From the NCBI RefSeq assembly GCF_001709345.1, contig NZ_MDTQ01000001.1:972742-1036741 (forward strand): 64,000 bases of DNA. Reading direction: 5' to 3'. The translations under genes were made by a program, and so were the position numbers. Below are positions 38,001 to 46,063 of the stretch, in pieces. The notes beneath the pieces were generated by a model. The model worked only from the letters and a program-made list of their open reading frames with translations, was not told the origin of the DNA and made no database searches. Position 1 is the stretch's first letter; the number at the start of each line of letters is the position of its first letter. Source of the stretch: Terasakiispira papahanaumokuakeensis (lineage in GTDB: Bacteria; Pseudomonadota; Gammaproteobacteria; Pseudomonadales; Halomonadaceae).

Positions 38001-38520
38001 GCGCGACCCAGCCGCCCACACTATGCACAACGGTCGAACCGGCAAAATCAACAAACCCCTTTAGGCCTAACCAGCCTGCGCCATTGGGGGTGCTACCGCC
38101 CCACGCCCAATGACCAAATACGGGATAAATTAACCCAGCGACCAGGGCGCTGATGATGATATACACCGCAAATCGCAATCGTTCTGCCGTAGCGCCAGAA
38201 ATGATCGTAACAGCGGTGGCGCAGAACATCGCCTGAAAGAGAAAAAAGGCGGCAAGCCAAGCATCGCCGCTGCCCACTTTGGGTAGAAAGTCACTGGCGC
38301 CGACCCAGCCCTCGAGACTTTGACCGAACATCAAGCCAAAACCGTATAACCAATAGAGCAGTACCGCCAAAGCAAAGTCAGTCACATTTTTGACCGCGAC
38401 ATTAATGGCGTTTTTACTGCGAATGAGGCCAGACTCAAGACAGAGAAAGCCAATTTGCATGTTGAACACCAAAATCGCGCAAATCACCAGCCAGACAATA
38501 TCAAACAAGGTGTTTTCCAT
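35080..38520 (-). CDS. Ammonium transporter-PAS-PAS-GGDEF-EAL fusion
   Basis: A 1146-residue fusion. Residues 1-385 form an Amt channel with eleven spans; the twin pore histidines are kept at about 166 (STVVHSVGG) and 321 (PVHLAAGIWG). A linker/HAMP-like part (390-455) leads to two PAS domains (about 455-565 and 575-695). The GGDEF motif is intact at 796-800 with an RxxD inhibitory site just upstream (RATD). The EAL domain uses EVL at 926 and has DDFGSGVSSFG. It probably couples ammonium sensing or transport to cyclic-di-GMP turnover at the inner membrane. No glnK lies beside it. Neither start nor length suggests truncation. Confidence 0.93.
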   Translation of the reverse strand: MENTLFDIVWLVICAILVFNMQIGFLCLESGLIRSKNAINVAVKNVTDFALAVLLYWLYGFGLMFGQSLEGWVGASDFLPKVGSGDAWLAAFFLFQAMFCATAVTIISGATAERLRFAVYIIISALVAGLIYPVFGHWAWGGSTPNGAGWLGLKGFVDFAGSTVVHSVGGWVALAVLLIIGPRQGRFSSANTAPHAMPGSNLPLAMLGALLLFFGWFGFNGGSTLSASMAIPGIMVNTLLGGMAGTASVLVISWKLKGYTDATQIMNGLLAGLVAITASAHVVEASSAILIGMVGGGVMMLADAWLLRWQVDDAVAAVPVHLAAGIWGTLAVALLGDPERLGTGLDRWAQFGVQCEGIVICALWSFGVAYLLLWVLNRFMPLRINPEAERLGLNIAEHGARTELFELLEAMEGDARNGGFHGEVPVEPFTEVGQIASQYNKVIRALGDAVDTTQAIVRDIRDGIITFTQDGRLTSLNPGSVRLFALAPEFSLAQAAKPLTLQDLLKHQEGFPEQLLPPPGGEAQAEVLCQRQDGSTFLAELTVSREKSAQQAHYTGILRDITERRRIEEQLSQEKRLAQVTLASIGDGVITTDRSGQVTYLNPMAEQLTGWSREEAEGQKINEVYQLIDDELNVNLPNPVFQLFNRPDRPVKHTGEQHRALIPRSGEPIPIQDAAAPIRHTDGHLIGAVLTFSDVSVSRRLARKLAHQAAHDALTGLINREEFERRLNSLLSQYHPAAPLHGESKSRHNILCYLDLDQFKIVNDTCGHIAGDELLRQLANLFRSRLRATDELARLGGDEFGVLLYQCEMQEARQIAENIRAMVENFRFSWQNKSFAIGVSIGLVPIDGLGHELSPLLGAADAACYAAKEAGRNRIHLYEPDDQLLLERQGEMHWVNRIRRALDEDRLRLYVQPIVGLQDNTAPIYEVLIRMLDEQNRVIPPGAFMPAAERYNVAAAIDRWVIANTLAWLGDHVRQQGHFEGYYAINLTADSLNDEDFLDFVLNGLERYQVPPAAVCFEITETNAIANLSNAIVLMERLKAIGCIFALDDFGSGVSSFGYLKNLPVDYIKIDGSFVKDIHQDTTAHVMVASINNIGHEMGLKTVAEFVENEAILEALQSIGVDYAQGFHLGKPQPLTELAAVRMMPR

Positions 38521-38809
38521 GTGTGCTGAAGCCTCTGATCATGACGGTGTTTACTGCAACGGCGCTATCGCGTGATTCAATGGTCTATCGCCGTTCATGT
38601 CGCATCCGTTAAAAAAGTGAATCACACTCATGTCATCAGATAGAGCAAAATCTAAGCCAGTCTCTATTTTCAATCACGCAGAATCGCGAGGGCGCGGGTT
38701 AGGGTGTGCTGTCGTGATGCGCGGCGCACTGTCTTGATGCCATGGCCTGACTAGAAACGGGGATATGCCCCGATATTGGGCGTAAGCGACGGTTAAGTGA
38801 GGGGGAGCT

Positions 38810-40360
38810 ATGTATGATAAAGCCCAGGCGTTTACTGTGATCCTGGCGAAGCGGCTGAATAGGCTATTAACGCATGGTCAACGAGCGTGCGGGTTTTTAT
38901 CGGCATTGCTGTTCGCAAGTGTGTCGATGTCCAGCTTGGCGGCTGAACCTCCGCCTGGAGCTCTCGTGATTACACAGGCCTCTTGGCAACAGCGTCATAC
39001 TGAATTTTTGGCCAAGCCTGCCAGCTTGATGAAGTTAGTGACGGCGACAGCCGCTTGGCAAACGCTCGGGCCCGATTTTCGGTTTGCCACTCAGTTGCGC
39101 TATCAACGTATTGATCCGCAAACAGGGCGCGTTCAGCTGTCTTTCTCTGGTGATCCGACCTTACGCATCGATGATTTGATCGCCTTGTTCCATCAATTGA
39201 AAAGCGCAGGTGTCACCCATATCACCGAGCTCACCATCGATGACTCACTGTATGCGGGCCACCCTTGGGGGACAGGGCAAGTCTGGAATGACCATGGCAT
39301 CTGTTTTGCCGCACCGACCACCGCCATTATTGTGAGCCATAATTGCATTCGCGGTAATTTAAAACCGACCCAAGTGGGCCAGCCTGCACGCTTGCATATG
39401 GCCGATTATGCCGGTGTGGCGTTCACCAATCACGTGATCACCCAAGCACCAGGTGAACCGCCTTGTGAAGCGCTCCATCAGGTGACATCGGATAATCACT
39501 TTACCTTAAGCGGTTGTATTGATCGTCGGCGCCGAGTATTACCGCTTGCGTTTTCGGTCGTGAATGTACGGGCTTATCTCACTGCGATTATCCAGCGTAT
39601 GACCGAAAACCAAGGGATTGAGTGGTCAGGACAGCCGACTTTCGCCGCCATTGATCAGGCGCTTTATCCCCAAGCCTTGACCCATCAGTCAGCGCCCTTA
39701 ACCAAGCTCATACACCGAATGCTTAAACGATCAGATAACCTGATTGCCGATAGCCTGTTTAAACAGTTGGGGGCGCAACGATATGGTACCGGCACTTATC
39801 AAAATAGCGCTGAAGTGGTGTGGCAGATCTTGGCGGAGTATCAAATTGCCCGCCGCAATCAAGTCATCCAAGATGGTTCTGGGCTCTCACGGGAAAACCT
39901 GCTGTATGCCTCGACCTTGTATCAAATTTTAACGCTATGGCGCGATAACCCGGCCTTTTCTCCCCTGATTGATGCACTGCCTATTGCCGGGCGCGATGGC
40001 ACTTTAAAATATCGACGTAGTGTGCAGAGCCCGGTACTGAAAGGGCATATTCAAGCCAAGACTGGATCGATGGCAGGCGTATCCAACTTGGCCGGATATG
40101 TGATCACCTCACAGGGTTTGAGCCCCTTTGTCTTAATCGCCAATCAGGTTTCAGCTGATGATGAGGCCCAAAGCGCGATCAAGCGAATGACGGATTATGA
40201 AACGGATTGGTTGTTACAAAGCATCGCCAACGCTAACGAAAGAGCAAGCGCTCATGCGGTTGAAACAGAACGAACGGTTAAAGCAGAACGAACGGTTAAA
40301 GCAGAACGGACGGTTAAAGCGGAACCTGCAACTGATATGACCGCCACATCGAAACCATGA
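38810..40360 (+). CDS. dacB: D-alanyl-D-alanine carboxypeptidase/endopeptidase (PBP4)
   Basis: A 516-residue class C low-molecular-weight penicillin-binding protein. A signal peptide precedes the SxxK motif SLMK (in KPASLMKLVTATAAW), the SDN motif (KRSDNLIADSL) and the KTG motif (QAKTGSMAGVSN). It hydrolyses D-Ala-D-Ala and cross-links in the periplasm. The C-terminus carries three in-frame ERTVKA hexapeptides from an 18-base repeat, absent from ordinary DacB. A small ABM-domain gene follows seven bases downstream. Confidence 0.94.
   Translation: MYDKAQAFTVILAKRLNRLLTHGQRACGFLSALLFASVSMSSLAAEPPPGALVITQASWQQRHTEFLAKPASLMKLVTATAAWQTLGPDFRFATQLRYQRIDPQTGRVQLSFSGDPTLRIDDLIALFHQLKSAGVTHITELTIDDSLYAGHPWGTGQVWNDHGICFAAPTTAIIVSHNCIRGNLKPTQVGQPARLHMADYAGVAFTNHVITQAPGEPPCEALHQVTSDNHFTLSGCIDRRRRVLPLAFSVVNVRAYLTAIIQRMTENQGIEWSGQPTFAAIDQALYPQALTHQSAPLTKLIHRMLKRSDNLIADSLFKQLGAQRYGTGTYQNSAEVVWQILAEYQIARRNQVIQDGSGLSRENLLYASTLYQILTLWRDNPAFSPLIDALPIAGRDGTLKYRRSVQSPVLKGHIQAKTGSMAGVSNLAGYVITSQGLSPFVLIANQVSADDEAQSAIKRMTDYETDWLLQSIANANERASAHAVETERTVKAERTVKAERTVKAEPATDMTATSKP
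40268..40321 (+). repeat. 18-nt in-frame repeats at the 3' end of dacB
   Basis: Three 18-base units (GAACGAACGGTTAAAGCA type) at 40268, 40286 and 40304 encode ERTVKA three times, close to the dacB stop codon. Confidence 0.9.
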
Positions 40361-40367
40361 GGCTGAG

Positions 40368-40682
40368 ATGAAATATATTTTCGAAGTGCATATCAAACCG
40401 GGCTACAGCGCAGAAGACTATGCGGCGGTTTGGGTCGAGGCTAGCCAACGGATTCAACAAGCACCGGGCGCATTAGGCACAGCGTTGCACCGCCACATGG
40501 ATGACCCTTCCGTGTTACTGGCGATTGCCCAATGGGAAAGCCGTGCATTACGTGATGCGATGGAAGCGCAACCCCAAGATGAAGTGAAACGGATCATCCA
40601 GAAAGCCGCGCCTTTTTGTGAAATCCGCCCCTTGGGCGCTTTTGATGACCCCGAGTGGGTCGTGATGCCGCCGGATCATTGA
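40368..40682 (+). CDS. Antibiotic biosynthesis monooxygenase (ABM)-fold protein
   Basis: A 104-residue dimeric alpha-beta barrel-type protein. KYIFEVHIKPGYSAEDYAAVWVEAS and the pattern SQRIQQAPGALGTALHRHMDDPSVLLAIAQWES match ABM/EthD-like stress proteins. No catalytic residues can be assigned. It follows dacB closely and may be co-transcribed, but a functional link is not evident. Confidence 0.7.
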   Translation: MKYIFEVHIKPGYSAEDYAAVWVEASQRIQQAPGALGTALHRHMDDPSVLLAIAQWESRALRDAMEAQPQDEVKRIIQKAAPFCEIRPLGAFDDPEWVVMPPDH

Positions 40683-40727
40683 GCTGATCCGACGACATGA
40701 ACAGCCCTTGTTGATGGGGGCTGCTGT

Positions 40728-42044
40728 TTACTGGGGCTGCTGACCCGATGAAGACGCCGCTTTTGCACGTTTTTCGGCGGCGTCGACACTCTTACGCAGC
40801 AACGGCGAGATGGTGCCCCCTTGAACGATAATCGAGAAGATCACCACAATATAGGTCATGATCAGAATCAGGCGGTGAATATCGACCCCATTCACAAACT
40901 CAAGATTACTGGGAATGGATGCCGCCATTGCCAGTGCCAGACCGCCGCGTAGCCCACCCCAAGTCAAAATACGCACTGAGTTCACATCATATTCGCGAAA
41001 ACGGCGGAAACCGATATAAGGAATCGAGACGCTGACCCAACGCGCCAGTAACACCAGAGGCACCGCCATAAAGCCCAGCAACACCTGAGTTATACTGATC
41101 GGGAAAGTGACCAACAATAAGCCAATCAATAGAAACAACAGGCCATTTAAAAAGGCATCAGTGGCATGCCAAAAGGCCTGTAGATTGCGTTCGGTTTCTT
41201 CGCGTTGAGAGCTGGTGACATGGCGCATGGTGATATTGCCAATAAAAATACCACTGACCACCATCGCCAACGCACCGGAGACCTCCAAAATATTGGCCAG
41301 CGCAAACCCTGATGTCGGAATGAGCATCGTGATTAATAAGCGAATCCCTGGGCCGCGGGATTTACGCATCAACCAATGGGCCACCTGAGCCAGCAAAAAG
41401 CCAAACAGCACGCCGCCGACTGCATCGGTTAAAAACAGACTGGCGACACCGCTGAAAGTGGGGGCTGTGCCCATAAACGCAACTGAGAAAATGGTACTGA
41501 AAACGACCAGCCCGACCCCGTCGTTAAACAAGGATTCTCCTTCCACTTGAACGGAAATGCCTTCTGGCGCATTCATCTGTTTAATGATCGCCAACACCGC
41601 AATGGGGTCAGTCGGGCTGATCAGGGCGCCAAACAATAGACAATAAATAAAAGGCACCGACCAACCGACTAATGCCAATCCATAATAGGTGAGCCCACCG
41701 ACCATAAAAGTCGACGTCAGGGTTGAGAAAAGCACCAGAATCGTAATTTCCCAACGTTGCTTTTTCAGCGCCTGCAAATCAATCTCCAGCGCCCCGGCAA
41801 ACAGCAAAAATCCGAGCATGCCCTGTAACAGCAACTGATTGAAATTCAAACTGGCGACCGTATTGGAGATTTCATTGGCCAAATCGTTGTCTGCAAATCC
41901 CACGACAAAAATCAGGAGCAGCGAAATGACCACGGCCCCCGTAGTAATGGCGATGGTGGTTTGCAATTTAAGGATATATTGGTTGGTAAACGCTATAAAA
42001 ACCGCTAGCGCCGATAGGAAGCAGATTAGATACCAGGCGTGCAT
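40728..42044 (-). CDS. Cation:proton antiporter, NhaP/CPA1 family
   Basis: A 438-residue antiporter with about twelve spans. The CPA1 hallmark is FGALISPTDPIAVLAIIKQ followed by VEGESLFNDGVGLVVFS, where the ND pair binds the ion. The C-terminal tail is short, so it lacks cytoplasmic regulatory domains. It would exchange Na+ or K+ for H+ across the inner membrane. It is convergent with the ABM gene and about 500 bases from the next gene. Confidence 0.92.
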   Translation of the reverse strand: MHAWYLICFLSALAVFIAFTNQYILKLQTTIAITTGAVVISLLLIFVVGFADNDLANEISNTVASLNFNQLLLQGMLGFLLFAGALEIDLQALKKQRWEITILVLFSTLTSTFMVGGLTYYGLALVGWSVPFIYCLLFGALISPTDPIAVLAIIKQMNAPEGISVQVEGESLFNDGVGLVVFSTIFSVAFMGTAPTFSGVASLFLTDAVGGVLFGFLLAQVAHWLMRKSRGPGIRLLITMLIPTSGFALANILEVSGALAMVVSGIFIGNITMRHVTSSQREETERNLQAFWHATDAFLNGLLFLLIGLLLVTFPISITQVLLGFMAVPLVLLARWVSVSIPYIGFRRFREYDVNSVRILTWGGLRGGLALAMAASIPSNLEFVNGVDIHRLILIMTYIVVIFSIIVQGGTISPLLRKSVDAAEKRAKAASSSGQQPQ

Positions 42045-42587
42045 TTTGATGATCTCATTATCAGCTTAAAGAAACCGGGGCGCAGGAGTCGAACGGCATT
42101 CATCAACACCTCATAAGCATTGCGCTGAGGGGGCCGGACTGGGTTAATCTCTGGGCTAACGAAGTGTTAACCACAGGGTTAACTAAAGTGTGTTGCTGCG
42201 CAGATGTCGCCTATGGTAACGCTATCTTTATCTGGATAGCAGGCTATATAGATGTATTTCCATAAAACGCCTGCTGAATAAGCTTCATCTGTGATGTAAA
42301 CATGATTAAAAACAATAGGTTGATGAATTATGTCTTTTTGGAATAACTGTATGCAGGATCGAGCCGCCTGGCCATGATGCCCATGCCCCGGATGACCTTC
42401 TATCACCTTGATGCCGATACTTCTCAATAAGCGCTTGGTGGCACATGATCAAACACGAAAGTATGTGGCGGTGTTAGTATTGTAAGCAATCTGCATCATA
42501 GCGGGTTCAGAAAGCGCTTTTGTATATCCTGCTGAAGGCAAGGCCTCGGAGTTGATCTTGACACATAATGAGCAGCTAAGACGTTGT
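42045..42587. other. Gap without a supported gene
   Basis: About 540 bases between the antiporter and a GNAT gene. A minus-strand open frame of 82 codons (42179-42427) is present but lacks a ribosome site and any family I recognise. I do not call it a gene. The antiporter promoter must lie at the left end. Confidence 0.5.
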
Positions 42588-43010
42588 ATGGACATCATCA
42601 TTCAAGCGTCAACCGAGATCGAATGGGCATCGGCGTTAACGCGCACCAATATGCAGCCGTATTATCAAGCACGGGGCTTAGAGTGGGATTCAGCGCAATA
42701 TGAAGCGCATTGGTCTCAATTTGAAAATTTCTCAGTGATCTATCAGGGCCAATGGGTGGGCATTATCCGCTTTACGTTTGATGAACAGGCCCTTTATTTA
42801 CGCGATCTCCAAATTGAGCCTCAGTATCAACGGTTGGGCCTCGGCTTATCATGTTTGAATTACGCTGTTGAACACCTCAAGCGCCAACATCTAAGGCGTC
42901 TTCGGCTCAATGTGTTTGCTGAAAATCCTGCGGTTAACCTGTATCGCCGATTTGGCTTCGGCAAAGTGAGCGAGGATGACGGGGTGATCAGAATGGAGTT
43001 ATGCATTTAA
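42588..43010 (+). CDS. GNAT family N-acetyltransferase
   Basis: A GNAT protein of about 140 residues. Motif A is LQIEPQYQRLGLGLSCLNYAV, followed by RLRLNVFAENPAVNLYRRFGF and the C-terminal strand DGVIRMEL. ATG 42588 is preferred over a TTG at 42552. A broken, internally deleted relative of this gene lies at 51773-51880 and shares long runs of sequence with it. The substrate is unknown. Confidence 0.85.
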   Translation: MDIIIQASTEIEWASALTRTNMQPYYQARGLEWDSAQYEAHWSQFENFSVIYQGQWVGIIRFTFDEQALYLRDLQIEPQYQRLGLGLSCLNYAVEHLKRQHLRRLRLNVFAENPAVNLYRRFGFGKVSEDDGVIRMELCI

Positions 43011-43137
43011 CGCCTTTTGGCTTGTTAAAAACCACGGCTGATTTCAAGATCATATTTTAATCATGAGCTTACGGAAGTGAGACTGGCAATGAACTCCTTC
43101 TGCTTATTGATAAGCTCCACGACCGTCAGGGGGGGAT

Positions 43138-43626
43138 ATGCGGCAAGCGTTAGTTCTATCGAAGGCCTCATTGTCTTTGCGAAGCCCCCAGCCCTTTGAT
43201 TATGAGGCGATAGCCTCCTGGGTTGTCGATCAACAGGCGTGTATTCGTTGGGCAGGCCCCGCCGTTCCGTTTCCATTGGTGCCCGCTACCTTACCTGAAA
43301 TCCTTCAGGTTGAGGGTGGGGCGAGCTACTGCCTAGCGGAGGGGAATCAACCGTGCGTTGGTTTTGGCCAATGCTGGACAGAGGTTGAAGGGGCTGTGCA
43401 TATCGGCCGAATTATGATTGCCCCTGAAGTTCGAGGTCAAGGGGTGGGGCGCCTGCTGTGCGAAAAGCTCATTCACCAAGTGGTCGAATCTACGGGGGCC
43501 CTAAGGGTGACTTTGCGCGTCTATCGCGATAATGCTAGAGCGCGTGCCTTATACTCAAGCCTTGGCTTCGCTGTTGTTGAGTCAAAATCTACTGATGAGC
43601 TCTTGTTTATGAGCGCTTGTTTATGA
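43138..43626 (+). CDS. GNAT family N-acetyltransferase
   Basis: A 162-residue acetyltransferase. FDYEAIASWV resembles the RimI/RimL start and motif A is IMIAPEVRGQGVGRLLCEKLI, followed by LRVYRDNARARALYSSLGFAV. It is unrelated in close sequence to the GNAT just upstream. Upstream bases GGGGGG lie five bases from the ATG. It could acetylate a small molecule or protein; no target is suggested by context. Confidence 0.85.
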   Translation: MRQALVLSKASLSLRSPQPFDYEAIASWVVDQQACIRWAGPAVPFPLVPATLPEILQVEGGASYCLAEGNQPCVGFGQCWTEVEGAVHIGRIMIAPEVRGQGVGRLLCEKLIHQVVESTGALRVTLRVYRDNARARALYSSLGFAVVESKSTDELLFMSACL

Positions 43627-43888
43627 GTTGAGCCGGGTGCCAGCCCTGATCGTGCCAATCTACGCCCTTGATGGAATCTCCCTGCTGTGGGTCACATCAC
43701 CTCATCAAAATACTGTGAAACGACATCAAAACTCTCCTCGGTTTTATTGGTCGTTGGCCCATCAATACTTGGCCTTAGTCATCGTTAGGTGAATCAAAAC
43801 AGTAAATACATCGTGGAGGAGGATCGCCAGTGGTATGCTAGCTCGCTCCGTATCCCATGGACATTCTCAGTAAAAATAGGAGGGTCAA

Positions 43889-44281
43889 TTGACTAAAAAA
43901 CTGTTCGGTATTGTCTTGATGGCGATCGCAGGCTTAAGTGGCTGCGCCTCTGTCTCCTCTTCATCCTCCCCCGCTTTAGCCAAGAGCGAATGGACACAAG
44001 GCCCGGTATTTTTGACCACTGATGCGGTGCCAGCAAGCATTGACTATGAATTTGCTGGGGACGTTAAAGCCAATGCACGAGCGGGTTACGATAGCGTGGA
44101 ATCTTTGTACCCTTTGCTGGTTAAAGAAGCGCGGAAGATTGGAGCGAATGCCGTCATTGACGTTCGGGGTGGACGATCGCCGTCATTATTCTCTTGGGCT
44201 GCACCGTTCACTTATGGTAAAGCCATCAAAGTGGAAGACCCAAAAGCATTAGAAACACTTGATGGTCGTTATTATCAGTAG
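43889..44281 (+). CDS. Lipoprotein with YbjQ-like domain
   Basis: A 130-residue lipoprotein with a TTG start behind a very strong AGGAGGG ribosome site. The lipobox LSGC places the lipidated Cys at about residue 19. The C-terminal half (LYPLLVKEARKIGANAVIDVRGG...YGKAIKVED) resembles the YbjQ/DUF74 fold, in which EA.xLGANAVV is typical. The function is unknown. The TTG start may limit expression despite the strong ribosome site. Confidence 0.75.
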   Translation: MTKKLFGIVLMAIAGLSGCASVSSSSSPALAKSEWTQGPVFLTTDAVPASIDYEFAGDVKANARAGYDSVESLYPLLVKEARKIGANAVIDVRGGRSPSLFSWAAPFTYGKAIKVEDPKALETLDGRYYQ

Positions 44282-44455
44282 TGCCATGATTTTGATCAGT
44301 GCTGTCATGATATTGATAGCCAGCGAGACAAGGCCGCGAACGACCGCGTAGCGGTTATGAGGTATGGCACTGGACGTTGATCGCATCGACGTCAAATCCC
44401 ATCTAGGGCCTGAAGGGTTGCCGATCAACCCGTTCGCTTGATCGGCAAAATAAAT

Positions 44456-44500
44456 CGCTAATCCGCTAATCCGCTAATCCGCTAATCCGCTAATCCGCTA
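44456..44500 (-). repeat. 8-nt tandem repeats across a stop codon
   Basis: Five or more copies of CGCTAATC run from 44456 to 44500. The minus-strand hydrolase gene reads into them and stops at TAG (44482-44484) inside the array, so its last residues GLAD are repeat-encoded. Changes in copy number would alter the C-terminus. Confidence 0.92.
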
Positions 44501-45510
44501 CACTGGCGCTGCTTGATCCACATGGCGATCGTATTCAGTGCCTCGGGTGAATAGGCGTAGGGGCCCAAGAATACAAATAACCCTTCTTTCCATAAGGGCC
44601 ACTGTGACGGCAGCTGGTAATCAAATAACGCGCTACGCAAAAGCCCATGAGTCGCCTCTGGCACCTTTTTGATACACCGAGGAACACGCTGAGGCAGTAA
44701 TTGACGCCAAACCGAAACCGTCGTGTCAGGGTCGACATTCCGATCATTGCCCCCCATTAAAAGCAAAACAGGGCTTTGCATGCTCGTAATGCTTTGTTTG
44801 GCATCTGATCGTGCATTCAAGCGCTCAAAATCTTGTCGAGTGCATTGAGATGAGCACGGCTGCATCGTGGCCGCTTGCGTATATTGTGCATCAAAGGCCT
44901 CCGATTCCTGCTGAATGGCAGTAGCGATATCCGCAGCAGCAAGCCCTTCGTGTTCTAGCCGCGCCTTCATATAATAAAGGCCTTGTGCTTTCCAATTAAT
45001 CGCCGCCCCAATCAACACCACGAAATCCGTTTTGGCGCGCTGGCTGGCCTCAGGCACAACCCAACCCGCCTGAGAAAACCCCAGATAACCGCCACGGCTT
45101 TTTTTCAGCTCAGGTAGCTGCCTTAATCTCTGCATCGCTAACGCCGCTTCTTCGGCACGATCTGCCATCGTTTGCGACAACCAATTGCCCGTACTCTGAC
45201 CAATGCCGGGTTTATCCCATGAGAAAACAGCAATCCCCTGCGAGACAAGAAAATTCACCAGCGGGGTATACCCCTCATTCGACCAACGATCTTGAGGGCC
45301 ATCACCATGAACCAAAAGCACAAATGGCGGAGAGGGCTTATTCGAGGGGAGGATTAACGTGCCTTTCAGCTCATCGCCCTTATGGGTGAATGAGAGGTAT
45401 TTATGCGTACCCGTGCCTGATAAATCAAACTCAAGAAAGCGGATAACCACAAATGAAACCAGTACAACAACAACGACAAGCCATAGCCTGAAAACGCTTT
45501 TCTTAGACAC
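44482..45510 (-). CDS. Alpha/beta hydrolase, dienelactone/S9-like
   Basis: A 342-residue exported or membrane-anchored hydrolase. A hydrophobic N-terminal segment (LWLVVVVVLVSFVVIRFL) is followed by FVLLVHGDGPQDRW (oxyanion side), FSWDKPGIGQSTGNW, GYLGFSQAGWV (nucleophile elbow GFSQAG) and VLLLMGGNDRNVDPD with the acid. The histidine is in PEATHGLL. It resembles BAAT/S9-type hydrolases. It ends inside an 8-base tandem repeat. The substrate is unknown. It marks the left flank of the cassette-like region. Confidence 0.83.
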   Translation of the reverse strand: MSKKSVFRLWLVVVVVLVSFVVIRFLEFDLSGTGTHKYLSFTHKGDELKGTLILPSNKPSPPFVLLVHGDGPQDRWSNEGYTPLVNFLVSQGIAVFSWDKPGIGQSTGNWLSQTMADRAEEAALAMQRLRQLPELKKSRGGYLGFSQAGWVVPEASQRAKTDFVVLIGAAINWKAQGLYYMKARLEHEGLAAADIATAIQQESEAFDAQYTQAATMQPCSSQCTRQDFERLNARSDAKQSITSMQSPVLLLMGGNDRNVDPDTTVSVWRQLLPQRVPRCIKKVPEATHGLLRSALFDYQLPSQWPLWKEGLFVFLGPYAYSPEALNTIAMWIKQRQCSGLAD

Positions 45511-45772
45511 GTATTAACCTGCTTAGAGTGGCTCTGAATGAATACCAAGATGTTATATCAAGCATTAAAAATTAATCGTTAAGACTTTATGTCAAACGCT
45601 AGGGATTGCTCAATTGATCTGAGACCCCCCTGCTCAAAGAGTCTACCTCGTGGCCGACGGAGCAAAGTGACATAGCGCCTGTAGATAAGCGAGGTCCATA
45701 CTTGTAAACGACCTGATATCCACACCCATCGCATTGAACTTCTCTGATACAGCGCCTTAAACCGTGGCACGA
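45511..45772. other. AT-rich gap left of the cassette-like region
   Basis: No gene is supported. A minus-strand frame at 45579-45776 has unusual composition and no ribosome site. This stretch holds the promoter of the minus-strand hydrolase and may be the tail of a decayed cassette. Confidence 0.4.
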
Positions 45773-45931
45773 CCATACGTCAACCTATGTCAATCAATGC
45801 ACATTTTAGACTGGCATCATCGCTTAAGGTGTTTCTATATTAAGGTATCAGGGACATGACGTTGCGGAATAATGAGCATAGATTTTGATACAAATGCGCA
45901 TGCGCACTTATCACAAAAATAATGGTTATGG
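45773..45931 (+). other. Long attC-like (VCR-type) site, copy 1
   Basis: About 159 bases that recur, at roughly 75-80 percent identity by eye, at 48309-48465. The left part (AACCTATGTC) matches the reverse complement of the right part near AATGGTTATGG, and CTTAAGG...TTAAGG pairs inside, so the whole is an imperfect hairpin. It ends in GTTATGG (45925-45931), and similarity to copy 2 stops just after this point, as expected at an integron crossover site. The first cassette gene follows. A shared leader/attI-like origin is an alternative. Confidence 0.5.
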
Positions 45932-46003
45932 ATGTGCGAAAGATTTTAAAAATCAATTGGTTAATAGTTTTATTGGTTCGTTGTCTCCTTGAGGAAAACA
46001 CGG

Positions 46004-46063
46004 ATGCGCAATATTAAAAATACTAGACCTTTTACACCGCAAATAGAAGATGATCATGGATAG
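46004..46063 (+). CDS. 19-codon leader ORF upstream of the peptidase
   Basis: A short frame, MRNIKNTRPFTPQIEDDHG, starts at ATG 46004 nine bases after a GAGG ribosome site. It ends at TAG 46061-46063, overlapping the peptidase start codon. Its ribosome site is better than the peptidase's own, so it may serve as a translational-coupling leader, as small ORFs do at integron attI sites. It could also be a peptide substrate of the peptidase; this is speculation. Confidence 0.4.
   Translation: MRNIKNTRPFTPQIEDDHG

Noticed and set aside
42179-42427. 82-codon minus-strand open frame in the gap after the antiporter
   Set aside because: No ribosome site, no recognised family and uneven composition; not convincing as a gene.
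44300-44390. Possible attC-like element after the YbjQ-like lipoprotein (GCGGTTATGAGG)
   Set aside because: No pairing left arm could be found and the neighbouring genes have normal composition.
45579-45776. 65-codon minus-strand open frame left of the cassette array
   Set aside because: Arg/Trp-rich composition typical of a chance frame, no ribosome site, and it runs into the palindromic repeat.
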